From the NCBI GenBank assembly GCA_029582265.1, contig CM055823.1, forward strand, positions 10,204,821 to 10,268,820: DNA of 64,000 nt. Direction: 5' to 3'. The DNA comes from Zoroaster sp. YZ-2022. Lineage: Eukaryota; Echinodermata; Asteroidea; Forcipulatida; Zoroasteridae. Under the pieces are notes generated by a model that worked only from the letters and a program-made list of their open reading frames with translations, was not told where the DNA came from and did no database searches. Below, in pieces: positions 1 through 10,729 of this stretch. Position 1 is the first letter of the stretch; each line of letters begins with the position of its first letter. The position numbers and the translations under genes were made by a program.

Positions 1-2
1 AG

Positions 3-62
3 CGAGAAATGCTAGAAAAGATACACAGTAGTCATTTAGGCATAAAAACCTATAAAAGCGGA
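3..62 (+). mobile_element. Gypsy-like integrase zinc-binding remnant at window edge
   Basis: Read from base 3, the sequence gives REMLEKIHSSHLGIKTYKS. This resembles the start of the HHCC zinc-binding domain of LTR-retrotransposon integrases, where an IH-x-x-HLGI motif is typical. The similarity stops after about 20 residues and no cysteine pair follows, so this is a small broken piece whose other half lies outside the window or is lost. The match is short and may be chance. Confidence 0.35.
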
Positions 63-174
63 GCCGATTCAGTATTTTCTTCAGTACTGATTTGGTCATC
101 GAAGAGTCACCTCGGAGGTCCACCAACAACTGACACCGATCTAGAAAAGGCCCACTATTTATACCATTTCTCAA

Positions 175-660
175 CACGCATGTAGTACGCAACTAACACG
201 CAACTCACACGCAACTAATAGGTTGGATACGCAGGGCATAGGTTGGGGATACGCTGGGAATACGCACAATAGGTTGGGGGTACGCTACACACGCAACAGG
301 ATTGCAACAGGCACGCAACACGATCGCAACATGATCGCAACAGGTACGCAGCACATTCGCAACATGTACGCTACCAAAACCTAGCCAGATACCTCAAATT
401 TGGACCTGCGATCACCTGCGTTCATAACTTATGAGTTGCGTACCTGTTGCGATCGTGTTGCGATCGTGTTTCGTGCGTAGCGTCCCTGTTGCGTATAAAT
501 TGATCGCAGGCATTCGCAGAGAATTATTGAACATGTTCAAAATTTCTGAACTTACTCTGCGTGTGTCTGCGATCACCTGCGTGCTTGTTACGTACTTCAA
601 ACCTATAAAGCCTATTAGTTGCGTGTGAGTTGCGTTCGGAACTTATGACCACTATTTTTT
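175..660. repeat. CGCAAC-rich foldback repeat
   Basis: The left half is full of degenerate CGCAAC words and the right half of GTTGCG words. A perfect 25-bp inverted repeat pairs 198-222 with 611-635, and shorter matches continue inward. The whole could fold into one long imperfect hairpin. No transposase is present. Short reading frames here are by-products of the repeat. Confidence 0.6.
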
Positions 661-852
661 ATTCGCAACCATACGCAACTGGTGATCGCTATGGTGTGAG
701 GGCACCATAAGGTATATTCCTCACCTGTATCATCTGTAGAAAGCAGAATTGTATCAGATTCTAACATCGGGCCAAAACTTGCTGCCGAAATACCTAGTGA
801 CAACAATAAATCCAACTGCAGCACTGACAATGGATGCATAAATGAGGGCATT

Positions 853-2504
853 AATGATAATAATAATAATAATAATAATAGACATTTGTAAAGCGCCTAA
901 TGCCAAAGCCTCTAAGCGCATACGCGGGGGGAAAAAAGCATAGAAAAATACAATGAGAGAGAACAAGATTACAAATAAGCACATTCAAACAAATGAGTTT
1001 TTAACAGAGATTTAAAACGGTTCACAGAACTAGATTGGCGAATATGCACGGGTAGATTGTTCCATAACATTGGTGCAGCGTAAGAGAAAGACCTTTCTCC
1101 ATAAAATTTGGTAGAAGCCCGTGTAGATGAAGCAAGCAATGCCTGTTGAGATGACCTTAAAGTCCGAGTAGGAGTATAACGGTGAACAAGTTCAGATAAA
1201 TAAGATGGAGCTTGACCCATTTGTGCTTTGAAAGTTAACAGAATAATGTTGTAAATTGTGCGCATCTTAACCGGGAGCCAGTGCAGATCCATTAATACTG
1301 GTGTAACATGGTGAGAGCGAGGTAAACAAGAAACGAGGCGAGCAGCAGTGTTTTGTACACGTTGGATTTTTGAGAGATCTTTATCTGGGAGTCCGTACAG
1401 AAGGGAGTTGCAGAAATCAAGTCTAGAAGTGACAAACGCGTGAACAAGACGAAGAGTAGTGGCATCATCCAGGTAGCGACGAATTTGACCTATTTTTCTG
1501 ATTGCCATGAGAGCTGCTTTACACACATTATCAACATGGCTACTCATGCGTAAAGAAGAGTCCATAATCACACCAAGATTTCGGACAGCATCAGATGGTA
1601 CAATAACGGACTGGCCAATATTTAAAGTAGGAGGTGGTGTGTTTTTTGTATACCGAGAACTTAAAAGTAAGATCTCAGTTTTTGAGTCATTCAGAGCAAG
1701 TTTGTTAGACAAAGTCCATGATTTTACATCTGGAAGGCAATTTTCAACTTTAGCAATAGCGGAAGCACGATCTGCTGGGTCAAATGTGACGTAAAGCTGA
1801 GTGTCGTCGGCATAAACAACACTAGAAATACTATGAGCAGCAATGAGATCCTGTAGGGGCGCACTGAACATGACAAACTCAAGAGGCCCAGCTATTGAAC
1901 CTTGAGGAACACCACAGCAGAGATGATGACGATCTGATTGAGCATTGTTAATGAGGACACACTGATTTCTATTGTTGAGATAGGAAGTGAACCAGTCGAG
2001 GGCGATGTCAGTAATTCCATAGCGCGAAGATAAACGATGAAGGAGATGTTTGTGATCAATGGTGTCAAAAGCAGCTGAGAAATCTAACAGCACCAAGATG
2101 GCTTCCTTATGATTGTCCAGTGCACGCAAGATGTCGTTCTCACACGAACAAGAGCAGTCTCAGTGCTGTGGAAAGGACGATAAGCAGACTGCGTTTTGGC
2201 ATGGAGGTTGTTTTTACAGAGATAGTTCTGAAGTTGAGTGACAGCCGCACGCTCAATTAATTTGGAGATGTATCTCAGGTTAGAGATTGGACGATAGTTT
2301 GACAAGCACTCTCGGTCCAAATGTTGTTTTTTCAGAAGTGGCAGAACACAGGCTTCCTTGAGATGATCAGGGAAATGTCCTGAAGACAAAGACATATTTA
2401 TAATTTGTGTCAAGACCGGCAATAGTTCAGGGGTGCATTCCTTAAAGACAGATGATGGCAGAGGGTCCAACTTGCAAGAGGTAACCGGAGAACATTTAAT
2501 CATC
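853..2504 (-). mobile_element. LINE A, 5'-truncated, with TAA-repeat tail
   Basis: A non-LTR retrotransposon on the minus strand. Its 3' end is the trinucleotide run at 853-880, preceded on the element strand by GCGCTTTACAAATGTC, a tail style seen in L2/CR1-related elements. The endonuclease and ORF1 are missing; the element stops at about 2504, where it abuts LINE B on the opposite strand. It is a dead-on-arrival copy with further frameshift decay. Confidence 0.85.
969..2503 (-). pseudogene. Reverse transcriptase ORF of LINE A (frameshifted)
   Basis: Two overlapping frames make up the RT. The upstream piece (2084-2503, 139 codons) begins in the finger region with CSPVTSCKLDPLPS and the NYRPISNL block. 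The downstream piece (969-2129, 386 codons) has motif A as LLDFSAAFDTIDH, the GVPQGS block, the catalytic YADD and a long thumb and C-terminal region. The frames switch between about 2084 and 2129, so one indel breaks the protein. An L2/Crack-like or CR1-like clade fits best, judged from motif style only. It is transcribed towards lower coordinates and has no host role visible. Confidence 0.85.
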
Positions 2505-4042
2505 TTTTATCTGGAACCAATCTGCCAGGATTTTGTGTTAAAACAAATTCAGGGTCTCGCGACCAATAAGGCCACAGGTTGTGATAACTGCCCAGCCAGA
2601 CTGATTAAATTAGCTGCTCCAGTCATTGTTCACCAACTTACGTGCCTGATTAATCGCTCCATCACAACAGGCACATTCCTTCAAAAGTGGAAGAAGGCCA
2701 AAGTGACACCTATTCACAAGGGAGGTGACGTAAGTGAACCTAGTAATTATAGGCCAATATCTGTCTTGCCCATTTTCTCTAAAATCCTGGAGAGAGCCGT
2801 CTTCGATCAGCTTTATAAGTATATGAATCTCAATCAATTCCTCAATCAATATCAATCAGGATTTAGACCATTACATTCCACTTCGACAGCCTTAATCAAC
2901 ATTACTGATGACTGGCTCAACAGTTTTGATAATGGGGAAATTACAGGTGTTGTTATGCTTGATCTGAAAAAGGCATTCAACACAGTCGATCTGGATATCC
3001 TAATTCACAAACTCAAGCTATATAGTGTTGACAGAAAGGGTATCAAATGGTTCACTAGTTATCTACAGGATCGTTCCCACTTCACATCAATTCAAGGGAA
3101 CAGTTCAACCTCTATCCCAATACGCTGTGGGATACCACAGGGGTCTATTATTGGCCCCCTCCTGTTTATTATATACATTAATGACCTTCCTAACAATGTT
3201 TCCAACTGCAAGGTCAGTATGTATGCAGATGACACAGCCCTATATTATGCAAGCAAAGATATAAATGAGCTTGTCAAGGTAATTAATGACGACCTTATTA
3301 ATGTAACAGCTTGGTTGAACAAAAATAAACTTAGTCTTAATGTTAACAAGACGGAAGTCATTTTGTTGGGTACCAAATCGAGACTTCGTAACTTGCCACA
3401 CAATGATATTAATATTAACATTAATGGGACGCCACTCAGTAGGGTGAAGAAATGTAAACATCTTGGAGTCATTGTAGAAGAAAATCTTTCTTGGAGCGAT
3501 CACATTGATCATGTGCGAAAAAAAGCTCTGTCGGGAATGCACGTCATTAGGAAAGTCAAAAACATCATCCCACAGAGTACCCGCAACCTATTGTACAATG
3601 CCATTGTTTCCTCGCATTTTGACTACTGTGACGTAGTGTGGGGTAACTGTGGGGTTACACTCCAAGAAAAGCTACAAAAGCTCCAAAACAGAAGCGCCCG
3701 CATTATTAGAAATGTCGACTGGAGTGTTCAAAGTAGTGTAATCTAAAAGAGCTTAATTGGATTTCTCTCAATGCAAAAAGACGCCAGCACGATGCCATCA
3801 TGATGTACAAAATTATCAATAATCATGTGCCACAATATTTGACAAACAAATTTAACATTGTCAACTCGGGCTATGCATTGAGGAGAAGTAATATGTCTGT
3901 TTCCATCCCAATGCCTAAAACAGAGTCCCTAAAACGAAGTTTTAGTTACAGAGGTGCAATTACTTGGAACTCCATACAAGCCAATATTCAAAATGCTCCC
4001 AGTGTGCAATGTTTTAAAAAGAATATATCTGTATGCATCTAA
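2505..4042 (+). pseudogene. Reverse transcriptase ORF of LINE B (frameshifted)
   Basis: The frame open to 3746 contains the NYRPISVLPIFSKILE block, motif A as MLDLKKAFNTVD, CGIPQGSIIGPLLFIIYIND and the catalytic MYADDTALY. The first catalytic aspartate of motif A is kept, although the usual AFD is AFN. After about 3740 the frame changes and the C-terminal domain continues at 3749-4042. The missing N-terminus removes the endonuclease. A jockey/CR1-superfamily element is the best fit. Confidence 0.85.
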
Positions 4043-4159
4043 TTATTCCCATGTTGACAATGTTCTTTATCAATGTACTTACTGCCTCTGCTTAATGTTC
4101 AGTTTTTATTTCATCTTACAAAGTACAGTCTATTTTTTATATTTTTAAATAAATAATTG

Positions 4160-4171
4160 ATATATTATATA

Positions 4172-4202
<31 letters not shown>
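4160..4202. repeat. TA microsatellite
   Basis: An almost pure run of alternating T and A in the 3' untranslated part of LINE B. It probably grew from the AT-rich tail after insertion. Confidence 0.9.
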
Positions 4203-4204
<2 letters not shown>

Positions 4205-4606
4205 CTCATTTGTAATTTATTTAACTTTTAATTTTATGTTTTCTGTGTATAGTTAAATCGTATTCATTTCACAGTAATTACTTAAATATAACTTACTTAT
4301 CCTCTTGTTTGGTTTTTAATTATATTTTATTTTTACTGTATTATTGTGCTTGTAGTTCCGTTTTATCCACCTGGCTTATAATTTATTTTACTTCTTTAAA
4401 ATCTATTCTTGCTTTTTGGACACCGACGTTATGTTTTTGTTTGTTTTAAGATTATTTATAACTTGATGACTTAAATTATTTATTCTACTTTATATAATGT
4501 TCAAATTTTACCAGACGTTTTTATGCAACACGGCCCCTTGAAAAACAACCTTGGTTGAATGGGTTACCGTGTATAAATAAGTTTAAATAAATAAATAAAT
4601 AAATAA

Positions 4607-5371
4607 GGAAGTCACCTGTGAAGCTACCATCGTCTTTGAGGGTTTGGAAGAGATTCATCCAGAATTGGCCACACTGTTTGCGTAAAAAAACCCACCACCA
4701 CTCAATTCTCTGATTATGGTTGCTCGATCCGTACCGAAAACTGCGGTGAGCCAATTCGTCGGGGTGATCATATTTCAAGAACGTATGCATTTGTTCGATA
4801 TATGCATTTTCTGACCCTCGGTCTGCTCGCATGATTTTCGGGCAACCCTTCCTGTAATGTAATAGTTGGCCACACTTTTTGGATTACTGTTAGTAGTGTA
4901 CGCCTCCATCCAGATTATTTGCCTGGAAAATCCATCCACAGCACCGTTTATACAGATCCCATACGGTTTTAGTTTATCGTATGAGTCTACATGCCACATG
5001 TAATCAGGTCCAGAATTCCGGTATGTCCTCCTCCTTAATCGATTACGTTTTCTTAACAGGAGTCCTTCAGGATCAATAATATGAAGCAATAACCTCACGG
5101 TGTTTTGGCTAACAACCAGTCCATTTTGGGTACATTTTAAGTGCATCATTTTATATCCATGAAGCTGTCCATACGTATCCATCTCTGCCATCAAGAAAAG
5201 CGCCACATCCAAAACATCCGACTGATTCTTCCTCCGAAATAATTGCGCTCTCGACAGAATCCGTCTCAAACTCCGGAGACTTATTACTATTCCATTTAGT
5301 TGAGCCAAGCAGTGTAGTATTTCACGATGACTTAAACCCAATCGAAAGTAGAATTTCACAAGTGTCACCAA
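4607..5371 (-). pseudogene. DDE/integrase-core transposase, frameshifted and C-truncated
   Basis: Reading leftward from 5371, the protein has an N-terminal helix-turn-helix-like part (LGLSHREILHCLAQL), then a retroviral-integrase-like core. The first acidic residue lies in MWHVDSYDKLKPYGI, a second block is GAVDGFSRQIIWMEAY, and after a frameshift near 4775-4832 come RADRGSENAYIEQMH and QRIEWWWVFLRKQ, which supply the second aspartate and the glutamate. This is the eukaryotic integrase-core family of rve type, perhaps IS3EU-like; the exact superfamily is a guess. The C-terminus stops at DDGSFTGDF, exactly where the LINE B tail begins. Neither the missing end nor terminal repeats are seen. Confidence 0.75.
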
Positions 5372-5436
5372 TTACCCCATAACTAAACTCGATGAGTACA
5401 ACATGAATTGAAAGCATGTATCGAGTTGTATGAAGT

Positions 5437-5606
5437 TATCTTGTTTGAACGACTTAGTATCTCGTTCGAACGACTTACCATGTCGTTCGAACGACTTACT
5501 ATGTCGTCCGAACGACTTAGTATGTCGTCCGAACGACTTACTATGTCGTTCGAACGACTTAGTATCTCGTTCGAACGACTTAGTATCTCGTTCGAACGAC
5601 TTAGTA
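5437..5606. repeat. 21-bp tandem array, left part
   Basis: Eight copies of a 21-bp unit built around the palindrome CGTTCGAACG followed by ACTTAGTATC or ACTTACTATG. The same unit reappears at 9084-9184 on the other side of LINE C, so the two blocks were one array before that insertion. The open frames across it are artefacts of a period divisible by three. Confidence 0.95.
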
Positions 5607-5868
5607 TGTTTAGTTTAGTTTAGTTTATTGAATTTCCATACATCAATAAATACAACAATTTTACTAATATGAAATTAACAACAAGGAAGTATGGAGGTGC
5701 CTGGGAGAAAGCCGGGGCTTATACGAGACCAGGCACCTGGTATAATATATAGAAACATTATAGCAAAAATACATTAACAATTTAATTGTAAAAACATGAT
5801 GTTTTGGTAAATTATTAATTACAATCGAATTACACAGTATTATTATAAATATGAGGTATTACTGATAG

Positions 5869-8292
5869 TTATAAATAATAATTACTAGTGAGTAACAACC
5901 TTTTCATGTATTGTTTAAAGCTCTGTATTGTTTGTAGGGGAGGAAGTGGCGTTAATTTATTCCAAAGGATGGGTCCCTGATGTCTAATTGTTGATTTACT
6001 AAAACTAGTTCTTACTTTATTAATGTGAAGTTTATTGGCAGATCTTGTATTATATTGGTGTATATCAACATTCCTTGTAAAAAAAGTAGATAATGGGGTG
6101 GGTAAAGCTTTTTTATCAAATTTATACATAAGAACTCCTAGATGATATTGATATAAATCAAAGACGGTTAAGGTGTTGTTTCTAATAAATAGTGGGGCTG
6201 CATGAGCTCTGTATGAGGTATTATTAATGACCCTTAGTGTCTTCTTTTGTACAATTAGTAGTTTATTTAAATACGTTTGGTATGTGTTACCCCATGCCAA
6301 AATTCAATATTGAAAGTGAGGTAAGGATAAAGGTATTATATATTGAAAAAAGGGTCTTTTCTGGCAGTATGTACTTAAGTTTGCGAAGAATTCCAAGAAT
6401 TCGAGAAGTGGATGTATGTACTTCGTCACAGTGAATTTTCCACGTAATATTTTCGTCGATAATTACTCCGAGAAATGTTATGGAGTTGACTTGGTTGATT
6501 AAGGTTTTATTAAAGTAAATATCAAAATTCACATTTACACACTTATTCGTAAAGAGCATCGAATATGTTTTCTTTAAATTAACTGATAATCTATTACAAT
6601 TAAACCATAAGGATACTTTACAAAGTTCTTCGTTTACTACTGCAATAGCTTGAGTTAAATTAGCACTACTGTAAAATAAACTTGTATCGTCAGCAAATAG
6701 AATAAAGGAGAGCAGATTTGAAGAACGATAAATATCATTAATGTAAAGAAGAAATAATATTGGCCGTAATATAGAACCCTGTGGAACGCCACATGTTATA
6801 GGCAAGGAGGTAGACTTATCGTTTTTCCAGATAACAAACTGTCTTCTATTTGAAAGGTAATTCTTAAACCAGTTCAAGGCCACGCCTCTTATTCCGTATC
6901 TGTTTAATTTAGAAATCAAAATATCGTGATCAATTGTGTCAAACGCCTTAGACAAGTCTAAGAAGATCCCTATAGCATGGTTTGATTTATCCAATGATGA
7001 ACTAAGCTTGTCTACTAGATCAAGTAAGGCTATTTGTGTTGAGTAATTGGCACGAAACCCATACTGAAAATCGCAGAGAATATTGTATTTATTTATAAAC
7101 ATATTAAGACGGTTAGCTATTATTCTTTCAAGAATTTTAGAAAAACAGGGTAATAGTGATATAGGTCTGAAGTTGATGAACATACTTGAATCGCCACCTT
7201 TAAAAATAGGAATGACTTTAGCAAGTTTCAAGTCATCTGGTACTACTCCCGTTGTTAGTGACAGGTTAAAAATGGTCAATAATGGTTGAATAATCAAATT
7301 TGAAATATGTTTAATAATAAACGCACAATAGCCATCATGTCCAGAACTTTTTTTGTTTGGTAAATTATTTATACATTGCAAAAGTTCAATGGAGGTAATT
7401 GGTGTTAAGAATAAAGAATTGGGAAAATCACCACTTATATAATCTACGGGGTTGGAGTGAGACCGAGGAATTTTTGAGGCGAGATCAGGACCAATGTTGG
7501 TAAACAATCTATTAAAGTGCTCAGCTATCAATTTCGAATTATTAATTGTTCCATTTTCTGTGGAAAAAGAATCAGGAATAGACTTATTTGCTTTGGACGG
7601 TTTCTTTAAAATATTATTTAGAATTTTCCAAGTATTGTTAGTATTATTTCTCTCTTTCTCCAGCAGACTGTGGTAATAACTTTTTTTGGCATTGCGTATA
7701 AGGGTGGTTAACCTGTTTCGATATGAATCATAACTAAGTTTACAAAGATTAGTACCTTTGACAACGAACTTCTTGTATAACTTATATTTATGTCTTATTG
7801 ATTTTAATAAACCTTTCGTAAGCCAAGGACTTTTAAAATCTTTATGTGAGGTGCTATATCTTTTCAATGGGATACATTTATCGTACAGCACATTGAGTTT
7901 GGAAATAAATTTATCGTAGCAGTTATTTACATTATCTGCAGGCATATTTATGTCAGAAGTATCTCTTTTCCAGTAGAATGTTTTACTCTGTTTACTTGTA
8001 CCTAGGGAGGGCCAAATAAGACAATGGGAAGATGATCACTTAAATCAGATAACAGAATATTTGTACTATATTGCATCAAGTTATTTGTGAATATGTTATC
8101 AATAAGCGTAGCTGTATTGTGAGTTATCCTTGTAGGCTTATCTATGGTGGGACAAAAAGAATACGAGTATAACAAATTTACAAAGTCTAAGGTTGGATTA
8201 TGGGTCTCAAAATTTAATAGATTAATATTAAAGTCTCCAAGCAAATAGCAAATCTTGTTTTCATTAGATATTTTTTCTAAAAGTGTTTCAAA
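5869..8292 (-). pseudogene. LINE C ORF2: partial endonuclease, RT and C-terminus
   Basis: The endonuclease survives only as its last third: CYLLGDFNINLLNFETH, a TRITHNTATLIDNIF block and SDLSDHLPI, the classic end of an APE-type endonuclease. A frameshift near 8003 leads into 6287-7945 (552 codons), which has SSGHDG, FRPISLLPCFSKILER, motif A as IFLDLSKAFDTIDHD, CGVPQGSI and the catalytic FADDTSLFY. A second frameshift near 6295 leads to the C-terminal 143 codons (5869-6300). GPLLF of most relatives is RPILF here. Confidence 0.9.
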
Positions 8293-8964
8293 TAGCTTGG
8301 CGGCGTTTTTGAGAATGTGATGACGGTCCCCGTATCGCAGGAGCTTGCAATGGATTGGCCTTGGACGCGAGTTGGTACCATCGGGCCGCGGGGTGGATTG
8401 ACGCCGGCTTGGAGTGCGGTGTGCCCGCTCGATCTCGATGTCTTTGCCACCGTCAATCTTCATGTGGTTGGTGAGGAAGTCCGACAGGAATTCTTGACAC
8501 AGTTGATCTTGCTCGGAACCCTCTGGAATACCGTGGATGATGATGTTATTTCGCCGGCTTCTATTTTCTAGGTCCTCGAGGCGATCCTCGAGTCGACTAG
8601 TGTTAGAGTAATTGCCGTCAGCCTTGTTGTTGATGAGTGCTTTCAGGGTTGCGTTCTGCTTTTGGTTGAACTCCACTGCCGCCTTCAGGTGAGAGATATC
8701 TTTGTGGTGGGTAGATGTTTGCAGAGAGGTTTCATCCAGTTTGATTTCCAGGTTGGTGATCCTTGTTCCCATTGACTCGAGGGTTTTAATAATAGTGTCC
8801 AGCTTGGAGTTTAGTTTGGCCAGTTCGTCATTGTCACAGGTGAATGGGCGGCCATCTTGGCCAGTAGGCCTATCACTGCTCGGGCTGGATGTCGATTCTG
8901 TTTTTTTGGAACTTTTATTCCTTAGGTTTCTGGAAGGATTCTTGCCATCAGAGTTGTCAGCCAT
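8002..8964 (-). pseudogene. LINE C ORF1-like protein fused to endonuclease tail
   Basis: The 320-codon frame begins MADNSDGKNPSRNLRNK. Residues 45-135 are rich in heptad-spaced Leu/Ile and charged residues (a coiled coil). Residues 136-222 have RRNNIIIHGIPEG and later RPIHCKLLRYGDRHHILKNA, the RNA-binding fold of L1-type ORF1 proteins, which bind element RNA. At about residue 224 (near 8292) the sequence changes to FETLLEKISNENK and continues as endonuclease. ORF1 and endonuclease are normally in separate frames with the catalytic N-terminus between them, so an internal deletion joined them. GC content is higher in the ORF1 half. Confidence 0.85.
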
Positions 8965-9083
8965 GATCAGCAGTAACTATGTTGTTTGGCTGATGATTTC
9001 AAAGCGATGAAATGGCGAGGATAGAATAAATTTTCGTTGGATTTTTGGGAGCTAACTGTAGAGACGTGTTAGTCAGCCATTAG

Positions 9084-9184
9084 TCTCGTTCGAACGACTT
9101 ATTATCTCGTTCGAACGACTTACTATGTCGTTCGAACGACTTAGTATCTCGTTCGAACGACTTACTATGTCGTTCGAACGACTT
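9084..9184. repeat. 21-bp tandem array, right part
   Basis: Five copies of the unit found at 5437-5606, separated from it by LINE C. The last copy runs into an A-rich stretch at 9184. Confidence 0.95.
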
Positions 9185-9360
9185 TAAAAAAAATTACCCT
9201 TCAATTGGCAGCAATGCGCTTCCGTAGTATCGGGACCAATCATGGTGCGGTAATTACAATGTTTACAACATGTTTAATTCTCTGCACCATCTGAGTCCCT
9301 ATATCCATTCATCAATAAATGCACTTACTAGTAATACATCTTATTATTATATGTCATTAG

Positions 9361-9500
9361 ATTACAAACATGAAGACTGTCAGTCCTACTATGAAGCTGG
9401 TAACAAAGTGAGTGGTGTCTACACCATCTATCCTCAACCTGACGTGTATCCAGACGGATTTAAGGTCTACTGTATTATGTCATCGTTCCGTGGCTATATC
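9361..9500 (+). CDS. Fibrinogen-like domain exon (partial gene)
   Basis: An acceptor-like end (ATATGTCATTAG) precedes 9361 and a strong donor (GTAAGT) follows 9500, giving a 140-nt exon that begins in phase 1 and ends in phase 0. It encodes DYKHEDCQSYYEAGN, KVSGVYTIYP and FKVYCIM. This matches the first block of fibrinogen C-terminal domains (DC-x(5-7)-G-x-SG-x-Y-x-I-P, then F-x-VYC-x-M). Such secreted proteins act as lectins or clotting-like factors. The usual GGWTV is FRGYIV here, so the domain is divergent. The assembly gap starts eight bases after the exon, so the rest of the gene cannot be seen. Confidence 0.65.
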
Positions 9501-9508
9501 GTAAGTTC

Positions 9509-10008
9509 NNNNNNNNNNNNNNNNNNNNNNNNNNNNNNNNNNNNNNNNNNNNNNNNNNNNNNNNNNNNNNNNNNNNNNNNNNNNNNNNNNNNNNNNNNNN
9601 NNNNNNNNNNNNNNNNNNNNNNNNNNNNNNNNNNNNNNNNNNNNNNNNNNNNNNNNNNNNNNNNNNNNNNNNNNNNNNNNNNNNNNNNNNNNNNNNNNNN
9701 NNNNNNNNNNNNNNNNNNNNNNNNNNNNNNNNNNNNNNNNNNNNNNNNNNNNNNNNNNNNNNNNNNNNNNNNNNNNNNNNNNNNNNNNNNNNNNNNNNNN
9801 NNNNNNNNNNNNNNNNNNNNNNNNNNNNNNNNNNNNNNNNNNNNNNNNNNNNNNNNNNNNNNNNNNNNNNNNNNNNNNNNNNNNNNNNNNNNNNNNNNNN
9901 NNNNNNNNNNNNNNNNNNNNNNNNNNNNNNNNNNNNNNNNNNNNNNNNNNNNNNNNNNNNNNNNNNNNNNNNNNNNNNNNNNNNNNNNNNNNNNNNNNNN
10001 NNNNNNNN
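9509..10008. other. Assembly gap of 500 N
   Basis: An unbroken run of 500 N. The round length suggests a gap of unknown true size. Reading frames that cross it are meaningless. Confidence 0.98.
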
Positions 10009-10085
10009 TGAAACGATATTTTAGGAGATTTTGACCAATGAATGTATGCACATCAAATGAGCTGTTGGCCATTTAACGTTGTCTG
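10009..10085 (-). repeat. Interspersed repeat family 1, copy 1
   Basis: On the minus strand this contains GCCAACAGCTC..GATGTGCATACATTC..CAAAATCTC. Related stretches lie at 19440-19545 and 29835-29945. It is a dispersed repeat of unknown class; the left side is lost in the gap. Confidence 0.5.
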
Positions 10086-10327
10086 CTTAAACACATGCAA
10101 CAGACATTGTGTACAAGAAAGAGACAGAGCGGCGCCGCATGTTCCCCTAGTTACACCATGCTGCTATTGCATTATCCCCAACTTCTTCTCAATGAACTTG
10201 TTAAGGAAATCTCTGATAATTTTACATGACACTTCAAAGGACCATATGTGGAATGACAAATGATAATGGTTCCAAATACATTCTTAATTCCATCAATTTC
10301 TGCCATGCAACATGTATATATATTTAA

Positions 10328-10480
10328 CCCTCCTACTGATAGACCATTTGAAACCATTCAAAATTTCCACTTTCAAAAATGGCCATGGTTTTGTACACAC
10401 ATGGTGATACCATTTGAACAGTGTTTGGTAGCAAGCTTTACTACCATTCAAATAGGCAGATTCACGCAAACCGTCGATGG
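10328..10480. mobile_element. TTAA-type short element, partial copy
   Basis: TTAA at 10324-10327 is followed by CCCTCCTACTG and then CCATTTGAAACCATTC-like repeats. The same terminal sequence and internal CCATTTGAA words make up the complete element at 26075-26310. The opposite end was not found. Confidence 0.55.
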
Positions 10481-10599
10481 TGGCGCTATTTTTCATATCC
10501 TTTTTTTCTGTCGAAGTTGTGACCTGCCGAAAGTTTGTTGACGCGCCCGATAGTACGTGTGAAAATGCATTGGCGCAATATCGCTAGCGCCTGGTTACG

Positions 10600-10724
10600 C
10601 TGATGAGGCGAGGCTTCAATGTTTTCCTGGACGCCATTTTTATGAGCACTAAATTATGCAGTCGATAAAAAAAAATCAGCGACGGGAAACCTTTCGTTAT
10701 GGAAATACAGGCAACTAAATTTCG
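10600..10724 (+). promoter_or_regulatory. Possible promoter and short first exon
   Basis: ACGCCATTTTTATG at about 10631 resembles a YY1 site of the kind found in TATA-less promoters. An ATG at 10699 opens MEIQATKF and is followed at 10725 by a strong donor (GTAAGT). No downstream coding exon was recognised on this strand, so this is only a candidate start of a gene. Confidence 0.2.
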
Positions 10725-10729
10725 GTAAG

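Larger units (their letters stand above)
2505..4606 (+). mobile_element. LINE B, 5'-truncated, with ATAA-repeat tail
   Basis: A plus-strand non-LTR retrotransposon that starts abruptly within its reverse transcriptase at about 2505 and ends in (AAAT)n at 4585-4606. The 3' untranslated part (4043-4584) is very AT-rich and holds a TA microsatellite. The tail runs directly into transposase-coding sequence of the next feature, so LINE B inserted into or beside that older gene. Confidence 0.85.
5607..9083 (-). mobile_element. LINE C inserted in the 21-bp array
   Basis: The minus-strand element starts within the 21-bp array at about 9083 and ends at 5607 in repeated TAAAC units (seen on the plus strand as TTTAG repeats). 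It carries an ORF1-like segment, part of an apurinic-type endonuclease, a complete RT domain and a C-terminal region. An internal deletion near 8292 and frameshifts near 8003 and 6295 show it is inactive. A jockey-superfamily element is likely. Confidence 0.9.

Noticed and set aside
9270..10072. Open frames crossing the N run on both strands
   Set aside because: They exist only because N codons are not stops. Only the 9361-9500 exon is supported.
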